A DNA stretch of 64,000 bases, from positions 82,445,461 to 82,509,460 of the forward strand of contig CM050447.1 in assembly GCA_027563935.2 (NCBI GenBank), given 5' to 3'. The stretch comes from Costus lasius. Taxonomy: Eukaryota; Streptophyta; Magnoliopsida; Zingiberales; Costaceae. Below the pieces are notes generated by a model that was given only the letters and a program-made list of their open reading frames with translations, did not search any database and was not told where the DNA came from. Shown piece after piece: positions 23,233-33,060 of this stretch; within the stretch, counting starts at the first letter, position 1, and each line of letters begins with the position of its first letter. The translations under genes were made by a program, and so were the position numbers.

Positions 23233-24932
23233 TGTTGGGGTATGCCCTTAAGGCTAATGTTTGAGGCCTTGGGAATGTATCAGTATCATGTAATAAACTC
23301 TTATATTTATAAAGGCATGGTTGTTATTCAGTTTGTTACATTGTCTGCTGCAATAAGTGTACTTCTGAATAATGTCTCAAATGCTGTTCAGCTAGGCTGA
23401 CATGCAGTTAAGTCCTTAGTCGAGATATCTTGGTGAACATGAGACAGCCTTGATATGATTGAGACTAATATGTGCTCTAATCTTATAGGATGCTTCGAGC
23501 ATGGAATAAGATGTAGACTCATGAGTACATTGGATGTACTGGACAGACCCTACTAGGATATTCAATTGCTTGTCACAATATGAATAATCCTTGAATGCGA
23601 CAAGTGGCACATTTCCTCTGACTTGAGATCACTTGTGTTTTCTAAATGATGATTGTCATTGTTTTGAGGTAGTTCAATATCATTTGAAACATAATGATTA
23701 TAGACTATCTTGGATGGTGAGCTTGAATCAGGTTAGGGCACTAGTGATAGACATAGGATTGCCGTCTCCTTGTTTAAGGAGTGTGATGTTCTAAAGGGGC
23801 CCCCTGGATGAGATGATTGAGAAAAGAGTATGGCCATACCCAGGTGACTATGTTCATCTGATCTAATCATGCTCATCATATTGGAGCTACAGGCTTGACA
23901 CGCTTGTCCAATAAGAACATCCAGTGGCAAAGGAATTATGCATGCCTTGTGAATTGGTTTCACACTTGTGCTGTGGTTTGGGTGTAGTCTTGGAAGACTC
24001 TTTCCTTTATATCGGGAGACAGTGATGTGTTGCTAGATACCCCTCACTGATCGTGATGACGTAAGTTATCGTTACCGACATTTAAAGGAAACCCTTAGGG
24101 TCGCACAAATTGATGATATGGCTTACTTAAGTCAGATCGTGTGGACTGAATTATTTGGGTTCAGTTTAAAGGGATTTAATCTCTGGTTGTAAGTGAGATC
24201 TGGTCTGATCATGTTTGATTGATTAGGGCTTAAGATCGGTAAGCTTTGATCGAGAGATTGGATGCTAGATCGGTGAGATCAGGAGCATCAAGAGATGAAC
24301 GGTTAGATCTGGAGCCTTAGGGTTTAATTAAGATCTAAACTGGATCGCTTGGCTTGGTTGGTTCTTGAACCGAACCAAATTGAACCGGCTCATTATATGA
24401 GCGCATGGTTCAAAGGGAGATGGCGTGGTGATTCGTTCACTTGGCGTGAACGTGTGAGCGAATTGTGGTTTCTATTTTTAGAAACCATGATCTCCACTTG
24501 GAGATCTCTCATGTTCGAATAGGGATATCCTATTCTCGCTTGGCTCCCTATCGTGACTTCTCTCTCTCTCGACACTTCTGTGTGTGGCGGCGCTTTAAGC
24601 TACTGAGGAGGAGGATTCGGCCAAGAAGGATCAACATCTCCATCCCTTTCATTCGACAAGGACCCTTTGAAGGGCTTTGCTAGCACAAAGGCTTCAAAGG
24701 AGTGAGCGCATCGATCTTCTTGTGTGCGTCAACTTTGGAGAAGGTTCATTTGCGCCTTTGCTTCCAAGGCACCATCAAACCGATGGCTATGGTATGAGTT
24801 CTTCTTCATCCATTCAATCATTTGAAAGTTAATTATATGACATATAAAGATCTCTTGAAACCCTAGCTTCCCATGCGAAACTGTTGTTATGCGCCACCAT
24901 TAGGGTTTCCCCCTTAGGTTAGGGGACTTTCA
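23233..24932 (+). mobile_element. Solo Copia LTR (1700 bp), target duplication TAGAA
   Basis: TGTTGGGGTATGCCC at 23233 to GGGGACTTTCA at 24932, with TAGAA at 23228-23232 and 24933-24937. It differs from family A LTRs, which start TGTTGGTATTTATGCCC. The start is of the TGTTGG..ATGCCC kind seen in Copia LTRs, so I read it as plus strand. No internal sequence remains. Confidence 0.85.
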
Positions 24933-24937
24933 TAGAA

Positions 24938-25285
24938 CGCAGTTGCTCAAGGATATACAACTTGTCCTCCTGTCACAACACATCTAGTTGATTTTCATAC
25001 CATATTTTGAAATTGGTACCATCAAACTTGTCCTTCAAAAGAATTCATCGCAAAGCAAATGCATATATATTTGAAAAAGTCATCATGAATCTACAACGAC
25101 AAAAATGTAAAGTAAGTATCATGTATGAAGTTATTTAACAAGGGCTTTCATTAAATAATTATGCTCTCATTATTTTAATCAAATTGATAACCCCAAAATC
25201 TCAATTCAAAAAATCTCAAGATTCTCTAGTGAGAATAGGATCCTAAATCTACATGAGGTTCTACATCCCACAAGGGTGTGATGAA
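24938..25285 (-). pseudogene. Copia #2 gag N-terminus and start of leader
   Basis: Continues the gag interrupted at 23232 (GTTGCTCAAGGATATACAAC matches CTGCTCAAGGACATAGAGG of Copia #3). Then comes leader sequence with TATTTTAATC near 25170 and CATCCCACAAGGGTGTGATG near 25265. More diverged than copies #1 and #3, consistent with being the oldest layer. Confidence 0.6.
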
Positions 25286-25290
25286 CTGTA

Positions 25291-25406
25291 TATTGGTGTA
25301 TATGCCTAGAGACATAGTATTGATCCATCTTTGTACTACTTAACTCCGATATTTATATATAATTCTAGCATTGTCATTGTCATTGTTTGTTTACATTTGC
25401 GATTGT
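25291..25406 (+). repeat. Solo family A Copia LTR, first 116 bp
   Basis: Begins TATTGGTGTATATGCCTAGAGAC, corresponding to the family start TGTTGGTATTTATGCCCTGAGAC, and continues at 33061-34915 after N2. Flanks are CTGTA (25286-25290) and TTGTA (34916-34920), a target duplication with one change. Confidence 0.8.
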
Positions 25407-27128
25407 TGTTGTAATCCTCAAGTGCACAAATACTTCGAAGTAATAAAAAGATATTGAACCACAGACACCTACGTGTTAAGTACCGAATAGTTGTTTTCTC
25501 ACTAGCTAAGCAAATCGAATATGATGCTAGTAAACGATAGGAAAGTGCATGAAATATCTAAGAGAGAAACTAGGACTAGGGTTTCATCCACCTTAATTTC
25601 CATGACTAGATATGAATAGATGTTTGTCAATCAAATTTTATTATGATAAAGACATAATTTACTTCATAAAAAAATCATCTCGCTCTCGCGCAGACAATTT
25701 ACAAAGAACTAATCCTCACTCTCATGCAGGATTTATTCAATGTTAGATATAAGTAAATCATTAACAAAGAACTCAAGGATCACTCTCGTGCATCCAAATT
25801 CTAAGTCAATTATCTCAAGTGGAAACTCAAGGATCACTTTCGTGCATCAGAATCTCAACACAAGTTCTACTTAAGATTCTCCAACGATCCGATACTTGAT
25901 CTCTCACAGTATCATTATGTTTATTTCAATAACTCAATCCTAAATTCAGATTATCAACGTGGCAATATATTTCTAAAATCGAGAAATAAGAACTAACCTA
26001 ATTTCTTACGATGAGTTCATAACATTCAATTTTAGGGTTCCAAGTTTTCACAAAGCACCTCTCGGTCCATATCGCAAAAACTCTAAAACATGCAGATAAT
26101 ATGAATCTAAGGAGAATTAAAGGCAATCGACACATAAGTAGAATTATCATATTAAAATTATCTTAACGAAATAAAAGTTATTTAGTCATGTAAAATTAAG
26201 AGGATTACACCCCCATGTCCCAAAAGATGTCTAAGCTAGCATGGAAGAAGAATTACAATAAACCATAGTTTAGATTGATAAGAAATCGAAGAGAAAGGGG
26301 AAGAACACTTTACACAGGGCTGTAATGAAAATTACAGTCCGTAATTTTGCTCCAAAATCGCGATGAACAGTGTAGGCGACCCTTCTTTCATTAATTTCTC
26401 CTCCGATCAATCTCATTTCGCTCTAAAACTTCTGGGGTATCGTCTCCTCCTCTAGACAAAGTTTCCTTGTGAAAATTGTAGCTTGAAGTGGCCTCTACAC
26501 CTCTTGGCGCAAGGCCGTGCCCTAGGGATGCCTCCCTTGATTTCTCTCTGGATTGTGGATAAAAATTAGGGCTTTCACTCCCCCCATCTTCTCCTCGTTG
26601 AGACAAGTTTATAGCTTCTTTCAGATCTCAATTTCGTGGCATATAGCTCGAGAAATCATCTTCTCAAGAAATCCGCGGAAGAATCGAGCAACCTGGGTTG
26701 AAATTACGATACCATAATTTTCATTACGGCCGTGCTATAATTTCTTTCTATATATTTCTGGGTGGAAATTATGGTAGCGTAATATTTATTACGGTACTGC
26801 CGTAATTTTGCTTCTGTGCTTTCTGGGGCAGAAATTATGGTATCATACTATTTATTACACCCAAGGGTGTAATTTTTAAACTTGCTCCGATTTGCATGAA
26901 AATTGATGGGTAACTTCGTCTCAACGTCTAGAATCCATTTGTGTGCTCAAATCTTTCAAAATCCATCAAAATTTGGCACTTTTTACTTGAAAATCATCAA
27001 AAATAAGAAATAGTATAGATTCTGCAATATTTGATAAATAAAGCTTAAAAACAAGCAAAATAGCATAAATATGACACAAAAAGACCAATGAAATGACACA
27101 AAATATACTATGAATTTTGGTATCATCA
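25407..27128 (-). repeat. N2 3' LTR (1722 bp)
   Basis: TGTTGTAATCCTCAAGTGCAC to GGTATCATCA. A palindrome cluster of the TTACGG..CCGTAA type is at 26698-26870, for example ATTACGGCCGTGCTATAAT and TTACGGTACTGCCGTAA. Confidence 0.85.
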
Positions 27129-27146
27129 AACACATAAGGCTCAAAC

Positions 27147-27166
27147 TTTGCTTGTCCTCAAGTAAA
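27147..27166 (-). promoter_or_regulatory. N2 hairpin next to the 3' LTR
   Basis: TTTGCTTGTCCTCAAGTAAA, the N2 version of the TTGCTTG/CAAGCAA hairpin in N1 and N3, with one stem mismatch. Confidence 0.55.
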
Positions 27167-28440
27167 TAAATAGAATAAAGAACAATGCTAAGTATGGAAA
27201 ATATGCTCTTTTATAAAAAAATAAATTTCTAAAATATAATCACTCATGAAATATGTCACCAATCATTACACAAAATTTCAGATAAATACATCGTCTTCTG
27301 AATTTAATCTTTAAGATTCACAACTTTGATCAAATAAAATATTTGCAACTTGCATAATAAAAAGAATCCAATCTCATGATTTCACCTAAGTTTTAGTTTA
27401 AATCTATCATACCTTTGTTTACAGGAATAAGATATTCAAAATCTTTTTCCACTCAAAATCTCTCTCTCCTTTTTTTATTTTTTTTTATTTTTTTATTTTT
27501 CTATTATTTTTTTGATGGTATGTACCCACATGGATACACACTTTTTATTTGGACTTCAACTCTTATCTTCGGTACCACTGTCAATTTTACACAGTGCCAA
27601 GTAGAGGAGTCATTTTCTTTTTTTCTCTCTCTTTTTTTTTTACAAACTTCAACCCATATCTTTGGTACCACTATCAATTTTACACAGTGCCAAATAGGGG
27701 AGTCTCTCTCTCTTTTTGGATCTTGGATTCTTTCTTCCCAACAAATAGTAAGATAAACTAAATTACACTCTTTGGTACCACTATTCAATTGATATCAATT
27801 CAAAAATTACACTCATATGCTCATTTTATTCAAGAAAGATGTTTCACTCTTAGTTTGCATTCATTAAACAATATACCTAGCCAAAAACCTTATGCATCAA
27901 TCAATGAAGGATTTCAACAAGTAGATATATATTGAAGAAATAAATTCAGCATAATAGGCATGTTTCCATTCATAGGCATTGACATGCATAAACATTCATC
28001 ATCACAGAAAAATCCACACACCTCTTATCACATGGATACAAGTCATAAAAAATTTTTAAACATCAAAAATGTCAAAATCAATGCAAAAGGTGTGAAGCAT
28101 GAAACTCATACAATCATAGTCAAAAGTGTAAAATGATAGATTCAAGTAACCACATTGAATAGAAATCTCGGTGAGTGATACAATCATAGAAAATAGCAAA
28201 AGAAATTAGGTAGCAATACCATACAATCATACCGAATAAGATCACTAGAAAGTGCAAACAATACTCACAAAACTATATAACAAGCTCAATCATCGTCCGG
28301 GGTGTAGCGTCAAGGCAGGTGCAGCTGAACCATCCTCAAGGATGCGCGTTCTGAAAATTTACCTGTGCAATTTTAAATACATAAGACTTAGATGAAAAAA
28401 ATAGTATCTTACTTTAGCTAAAATTATAAATCAGAGATAT
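27167..28440 (-). other. N2 3' internal AT-rich region with two hairpins
   Basis: No supported ORF. Two copies of a roughly 28-base inverted repeat at 27571-27598 (CACTGT/ACAGTG stem) and 27664-27691 (CACTAT/ACAGTG, one mismatch). Each is followed by a GGAGTC word and bordered by pyrimidine tracts. The rest is AT-rich with nothing recognisable. Confidence 0.6.
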
Positions 28441-30100
28441 CGTCGGTGGTCAAAGGAGGTGCCAGTGGAAAGAGCTGAGCAAGCGAGAAGCAGAGGTGGA
28501 CCAAATGCTAGCTGGAGAGCTGCTAGCAATGATGGTGCCAATAGTAGAGTGATGATGAGTAGTCTCCAGTGGCCTACTAAAGACTACAGTCTTGGAGGCG
28601 AAGTCATCGGTCGGTGGTGCGGCGAGAGATGACACTCATAACTAGGAAAAATCAGAGTCACTATATGAAGATTCTGCTACAAAAAAATTAATAAATAAAA
28701 TCAATGGAAACAAAGGTAGGATAAAAAGGAAGAGGTTGCTGGTGGCGAGGCTAAGAAGCTGGACCGCTGTTGCTTTCTCTGGCTGAATGTGAAAGATGTT
28801 GCCGCTGATTCATAATAGAGGGGAGCTCTGTCTGTGCCGACTGGAAAACCTGGAGAAACTACAGCAAGAGATGAAGCTACCGGCTGAGATAAAGATGGCG
28901 GCTGAAGCTGAGTTGTTGTCGGTAGGAGATGTTGCTGCCGCTTGAAAACAGAGTGGAATTCTATCTAGAAGACAGTGCCAATTGGAGAGAAAACTTCCGG
29001 CTGGAGAAAATTTGAGAAGTTGCAGCTGCTTAGAAGAGGTCTGTCACAATCACTAGAAACACGCGCTCGGCGGTGACTGGTTTGAATCGAACAAGGAAGT
29101 GATTGAATGAGGCAAATCGTTGCTGGAAATCCCGCTACTGACTGGAGAAATCAGGGTATCAGCTGAGGATCTCTGGAAAACTGATGCAGCAACACCCTCC
29201 ACTGCCGAAAACATAATCGACAGATCTGGATCTGAAGTTGCCAGAGAAGAAGAAAGTGCCAGCTATTGGCGATAGGAAGATGGAGCAGGGTCGCTTTAGA
29301 GATATCTCCTATGACTATTGGTTGCAGGATCTAAGGCGTTGCTGCGGCGATCTTCTGATCTGGCATAATCTCTGGGTAGTAGAAGAAAGAATCAAGCTCG
29401 AGCGAATCTGGAAAAGAGTAGCTGATGTTACTTGGCAGCTGGAAGAGATCTGTTGCGAGGAAAACAGAGGGCGACTGAAACAGGTGCAGCGACAAAGTCT
29501 GGGAATAGAAGTAGAGAAGTTTCCTATCGCTACTGGTTGGATATGGAGAGAGCTGGCAACGGATCAGAATCTACTGCTGGAGAGAAATCAAAAGGCATAA
29601 CGGCTGATTTTTATCCGGAAGTGGAACAGAGAAACTGCAGCGGAATACGAAGCTAGCGGAAGAACCTAGCTGCTGTAGAGTTGGTCGGGCTGCAAACTTG
29701 ATGGTGGGAATGGATCTGGAGGCTAATAAGAAATCTTGGTTTGTCGGAGAGGAAATTATCGGCTATTGACGGTTGGCAGAGCTGGTTGAAGGCGAAGCAG
29801 ATTCTGCTAGCAACGAGAGGAGGGCTGCAGCTGGAAATAATGGTCGCCGCTCGAAGATTCCTTTGGCTGGAAATAAGTCGCCTATGGCTGAAGAAGCTTT
29901 GGTTGCTGAGATCAAAGCAGCTGAGTTGAAGTTGCCTGTGAAGAAGATCTGCTCGTGGAAGGGAATCAAGCTGCAGCGGATCTAGAAAACGAGTAGCTGA
30001 TGTTGTAAAGGTGGCGTCTATGTTGATGTCACCGCTTGGAGCAGAGGTGGTAGTAGGGATCTGGAATAGAGGAGCTATAGCAAGAGATGAAGGCAAAGCA
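28441..30100. other. N2 GC- and purine-rich segment of unknown function
   Basis: Markedly richer in G and A on the plus strand than the AT-rich surroundings, with recurring words such as GCTGGAGA, GAAATC and GTTGCTG. Several open frames of 60-150 codons overlap on both strands (for example 29238-29600 plus and 29653-30096 minus). None has a recognisable motif, and overlap on both strands is what a stop-poor composition gives. A degenerate short tandem origin is possible. Confidence 0.35.
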
Positions 30101-30105
30101 AAGGA

Positions 30106-30694
30106 GATACTGAATTATTTACAAAAAGTTGCTATGCCTAAGAATAAAATCTATTGATCCATAAAGAAAATAGACAGCACCATGTAGTGGAATAAAACTT
30201 GTTCTTTCCGGATGTATGAAAATTGAAGGATCAAAATTTATTAGGAATTTAGGGTATCAGCAGAAAGAAGGCTAATCAGATTACTAAATCAAAAACTGCA
30301 CAGAAGTTAATCAAGTTCGAAAAGTTGCCATGCTTCCTAGAATGATATAAAAATATTTTCATGAAAACAACTAATCCACGGGATAGAATGACTCATGTTC
30401 TTCCAATTTCAAGTGAAAGATCAGGGTTACGACACATTAAAGCATCTTAAATACTTGCAGCAAAAACGCTAATCAGATCAGTAAAAAAAAACTGCTACAG
30501 AAATTAATCAATTACCAAAAGATGCTATGTGTTATAGGATGATCCATGAACTTTAAAATTCAACAAAAATAGACAAAAAATAGACAAAGATGAGTACTTC
30601 CAAACTGTGCTAAAGATTAAAAATTTTGCCACTATAGTTTCTTAAAATCTTAGCGAGAAACACCGAATCAGATAAGCAGAATGCAGATTTAAAA
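30106..30694. repeat. N2 three-unit ~196-bp tandem array
   Basis: Anchors GCTATG, GCCATG and GCTATG fall at 30131, 30327 and 30524. Each unit has a GTTCTTCC- or GTACTTCC-type word and an AATCAGAT..AAG word. Same strand and period as the array at 20858-21460, and similar words. Confidence 0.7.
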
Positions 30695-30697
30695 TTA

Positions 30698-30975
30698 TGA
30701 GTGTAATATTCCTTATGGCAGTGCCGTAATGTACACAAAATTTTCTGGTCAAAAACATACTGAAATTACGGCACCGTAAAAATGGTCGCGGCACGGCCAT
30801 ATTTTTCAAAGAATTTTTGGGTCAAAAATCAGCTGCAATTACGGTACCGTGGAAATGATTATGGTACTGCCGTATTTTTCACAAAACTGCAGAAAACTCT
30901 CGGGTAACAAATCGGCCAAAATTACGGCACTATGAAAAAGATTACGGCAGTGCCGTATTTTGCGCAAAGTTCGAT
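30698..30975 (-). repeat. N2 internal palindrome cluster (TTACGGCA-TGCCGTAA type)
   Basis: Sites include ATGGCAGTGCCGTAA near 30716, ATTACGGCACCGTAA near 30768, ATTACGGTACCGTGG near 30838 and TTACGGCAGTGCCGTA near 30942. Phrases like TTCTGGTCAAAAA lie between them. Same word family as the N2 and N3 LTRs. Confidence 0.75.
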
Positions 30976-31045
30976 TTTCCCTGCAAAAAGAAAAGAAAAA
31001 TTAATTCTAAAAATAAACTAAAATAAAAGAAACTAAGCAAAGTAA

Positions 31046-31066
31046 GAGCGCTTGGGTTGCCTCCCA
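31046..31066 (-). promoter_or_regulatory. TTGGG..CCCAA hairpin downstream of the N2 ORFs
   Basis: CTTGGGTTGCCTCCCAA on the plus strand, a 5-bp stem. N3 has the counterpart CTTGGGTTGCTTCCCAAG (56786-56803); N1 keeps a decayed form (GTCTCCCAAAAACCG near 4210). It always sits between the gag/unknown ORF and the palindrome cluster. Confidence 0.55.
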
Positions 31067-31111
31067 ATAAGCACTAATTTTTAGGTCTATAGCTTGACCA
31101 AAACCCAAATA

Positions 31112-31318
31112 TCATGGCGAAGCAGGTGGATCAGTACCATAGTAAATAGCATATAATTTTCTGCATTTCCTTTGTCCTAAAAGTTTAGCCACTAATCCAA
31201 ACATCGAAAATTTCATGTAAATCACAATTGACGTGGCTTTCTCAAATACGCAGAAATCAAAGTCAAAAATTTTCAAATCCACACAAAGGGTATTCAATAA
31301 TCTTCCTAAATTTATCAA
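31112..31318 (-). CDS. N2 ORF with conserved LY-x2-YY-x-TD-x-P C-terminus (unknown)
   Basis: A 68-codon frame. A phenylalanine/aspartate-rich start (FDFDFCVF) leads into a hydrophobic stretch (IVIYMKFSMFGLVAKLL) and the tail QRKCRKLYAIYYGTDPPASP, then a stop in CCATGA. The tail aligns with RKSRRLYPLYYATDSPTTP of N1. Upstream similarity to N1 continues past the local start into a region with stops, so this is the end of a longer ancestral protein. I do not recognise a family. Confidence 0.5.
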   Translation of the reverse strand: MINLGRLLNTLCVDLKIFDFDFCVFEKATSIVIYMKFSMFGLVAKLLGQRKCRKLYAIYYGTDPPASP

Positions 31319-31344
31319 AAAGCAAAATCATTAGTCTTTCTATC

Positions 31345-32244
31345 TCACATTAGGTTCCTCAATAAAGCATAAATTTTCAAAGAAATCAGAAGAGTGAATA
31401 GTAGATATGGGCCAAACATCAGAGTGAGATTCATCAACAAATCCTTTTCAAGTTCCTCATGTCCTTCATCAAACAATTTATCAATTTCAAAATTACAATC
31501 AAAATCAAAATGAGACTTTTCAAAACCAGTTTCCTCATATCCTTCATCAGATTTAACCACAAATAATATTTCATCAAAAGAATCAATATCATAACTATCA
31601 CTAGAATCAAAAGGGGATTTAACAAAATCAATTTCCTCAAACTTTTCCACAAATAATTTATCAGATGAATTATTTTCAAAATTATCAAAATAGGAGTGAG
31701 ATTCATTAATGTTCACATAAGGCTCAATTTCAAAACAATCAAAATCAGAGAGGGACTTTTCTAAATCAATTTCCTCAGTTTCCAACTCAAACTCAAATAA
31801 AAAAGCTTGTTGTGCTATCTGGGTTTCTAAAATTTCAGTATGAGCACTCATATTATCCATCATATAATTCATTTGTTTAAAGGTCTCATGTGACTCCTCA
31901 CTTTGTTTCATGAACTTTTCAAACATCAACTCTAAGCTAGACTTTTCAGTGTCCTCAAAGCATGGTTTAGAAATATGATTTGAGGAATCATCATAAAAAG
32001 AAGTTTGATTTTCCCATCTAGAATAATATTGATCATCTTGATACCATGGTGAATTGGAATTTGGAGGAATTAAAAATTGGCAATCAAAAGTATAATGATC
32101 AAAACATCCACAATTATCACATCTAATTGAAGAATAAGATTTCCTAACAGGGTGCATATTAAAAGTGTCTAATTTATGAGCCAAATAATCTAACTTATCT
32201 GCAACAGTGTACCATGAATCATCTTCATACCTTCCTTGTGGCAT
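31345..32244 (-). CDS. N2 truncated Gag-like protein: CCHC zinc knuckle plus acidic repeat tail
   Basis: A 299-codon open frame. Residues 42-55 form a zinc knuckle (C-DN-C-GCFD-H-YTFD-C). Residues near 102-145 (LELMFEKFMKQSEES .. ILETQIAQQA) align with the end of N3 Gag (SMLEKFMASQ .. ILENQITQQA). A long tail rich in D, E, F and S follows, with loose repeats such as EEIDLEKSLSDFD and EEIDFVKSPFD. The N-terminal Gag core is absent. It stays open over 900 bases in an otherwise decayed window, so recent constraint is possible. A nucleic-acid-binding, packaging-type function is inferred. Confidence 0.6.
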   Translation of the reverse strand: MPQGRYEDDSWYTVADKLDYLAHKLDTFNMHPVRKSYSSIRCDNCGCFDHYTFDCQFLIPPNSNSPWYQDDQYYSRWENQTSFYDDSSNHISKPCFEDTEKSSLELMFEKFMKQSEESHETFKQMNYMMDNMSAHTEILETQIAQQAFLFEFELETEEIDLEKSLSDFDCFEIEPYVNINESHSYFDNFENNSSDKLFVEKFEEIDFVKSPFDSSDSYDIDSFDEILFVVKSDEGYEETGFEKSHFDFDCNFEIDKLFDEGHEELEKDLLMNLTLMFGPYLLFTLLISLKIYALLRNLM

Positions 32245-32657
32245 GTATACCCACCTCTTTCAGTTGCCCACGAGTCGTGATTAAAAGACATATATTCGAA
32301 TCAAAGCTTTCTACACAACTAAAAAAAATTTGTGATATCAGAGTTCATAGGAAATAAAATCAATCAAGATCTAAGAATCCTGTGTATAAACAAATAGAAG
32401 AATCATGTAAACTCAGAATTTTCAAAATAGAAACAGAAAGATTATCCAACACCAATCAATTAATTTTTTTAAAAGTTTTTTGTCAAAATATATAAAAAAC
32501 ACAAAACACAAGCAAATAAAAAATTTCAGAAATCACAGTTCTGTCACAACTTGTGAATATCCAAAACCTGCAAAAATAGAAAATAAAGTTAAATCTAAAA
32601 CAAATAAAACTTAGTCTAGCAATACTAACAACTATTTTGATATTAACAAAACTAAGG

Positions 32658-32675
32658 TCCCCGGCAACGGTGCCA
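32658..32675 (-). promoter_or_regulatory. N2 primer-binding site (tRNA-Asp)
   Basis: Plus strand TCCCCGGCAACGGTGCCA differs from the tRNA-Asp 3' end by one base and lies seven bases from the right LTR. Confidence 0.85.
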
Positions 32676-32681
32676 AAAACT

Positions 32682-33060
32682 TATTGTAATCCTCAAGTGC
32701 ATGGATACTTCAAAGTAATAAAAAGATATCGAACCACAGAGACCTACGTGTTAAGTATCGAATAGTTGTTTTCTCACTAGCTAAGCAAATCGAATATGAT
32801 GCTAGTAAATGATAGGAAAGTGCACGAAATATCTAAGAGAGAAACTAGGACTAAGATTTCATCCGCCTTAATTTCCATGACTAGATATGAATAGATGTTC
32901 GTCAATCAAATTTTATTATGATAAAGACATAATTTACTTCATAAAGAAATCATCTCGCTCTCGTGCAAACAATTTACAAAGAACTAATCCTCACTCTCAT
33001 GCAGGATTTATTCAATGTTAGATATAAGTAAATCATTGACAAAGAATTTTGGTGTCATCA
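32682..33060 (-). repeat. N2 5' LTR, reduced to 379 bp by internal deletion
   Basis: Bases to about 33046 match the first part of the left LTR. They then jump to the last 14 bases (TTTTGGTGTCATCA). The break lies at GAA, which is present at both ends in the intact copy, so about 1.35 kb was lost at a microhomology. The promoter region of this 5' LTR may be gone. Confidence 0.8.

Larger units (their letters stand above)
25407..33060 (-). mobile_element. N2: non-autonomous Gypsy-like LTR element (tRNA-Asp primed)
   Basis: A 7.65-kb minus-strand element with perfect target duplication ATTGT (25402-25406, 33061-33065), splitting the family A solo LTR. The left LTR (25407-27128) is the 3' one. 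The right LTR (32682-33060) lost its middle. The PBS is at 32658-32675. In coding order: gag-like ORF with zinc knuckle, conserved-tail ORF, TTGGG..CCCAA hairpin, palindrome cluster, three-unit 196-bp array, a purine-rich GC-rich region, paired hairpins, LTR. No protease, RT, RNase H or integrase is visible. Confidence 0.85.

Noticed and set aside
29238..30096. Long open frames in the N2 GC-rich segment as genes
   Set aside because: No start context, no domain, frames overlap on both strands; composition explains them.
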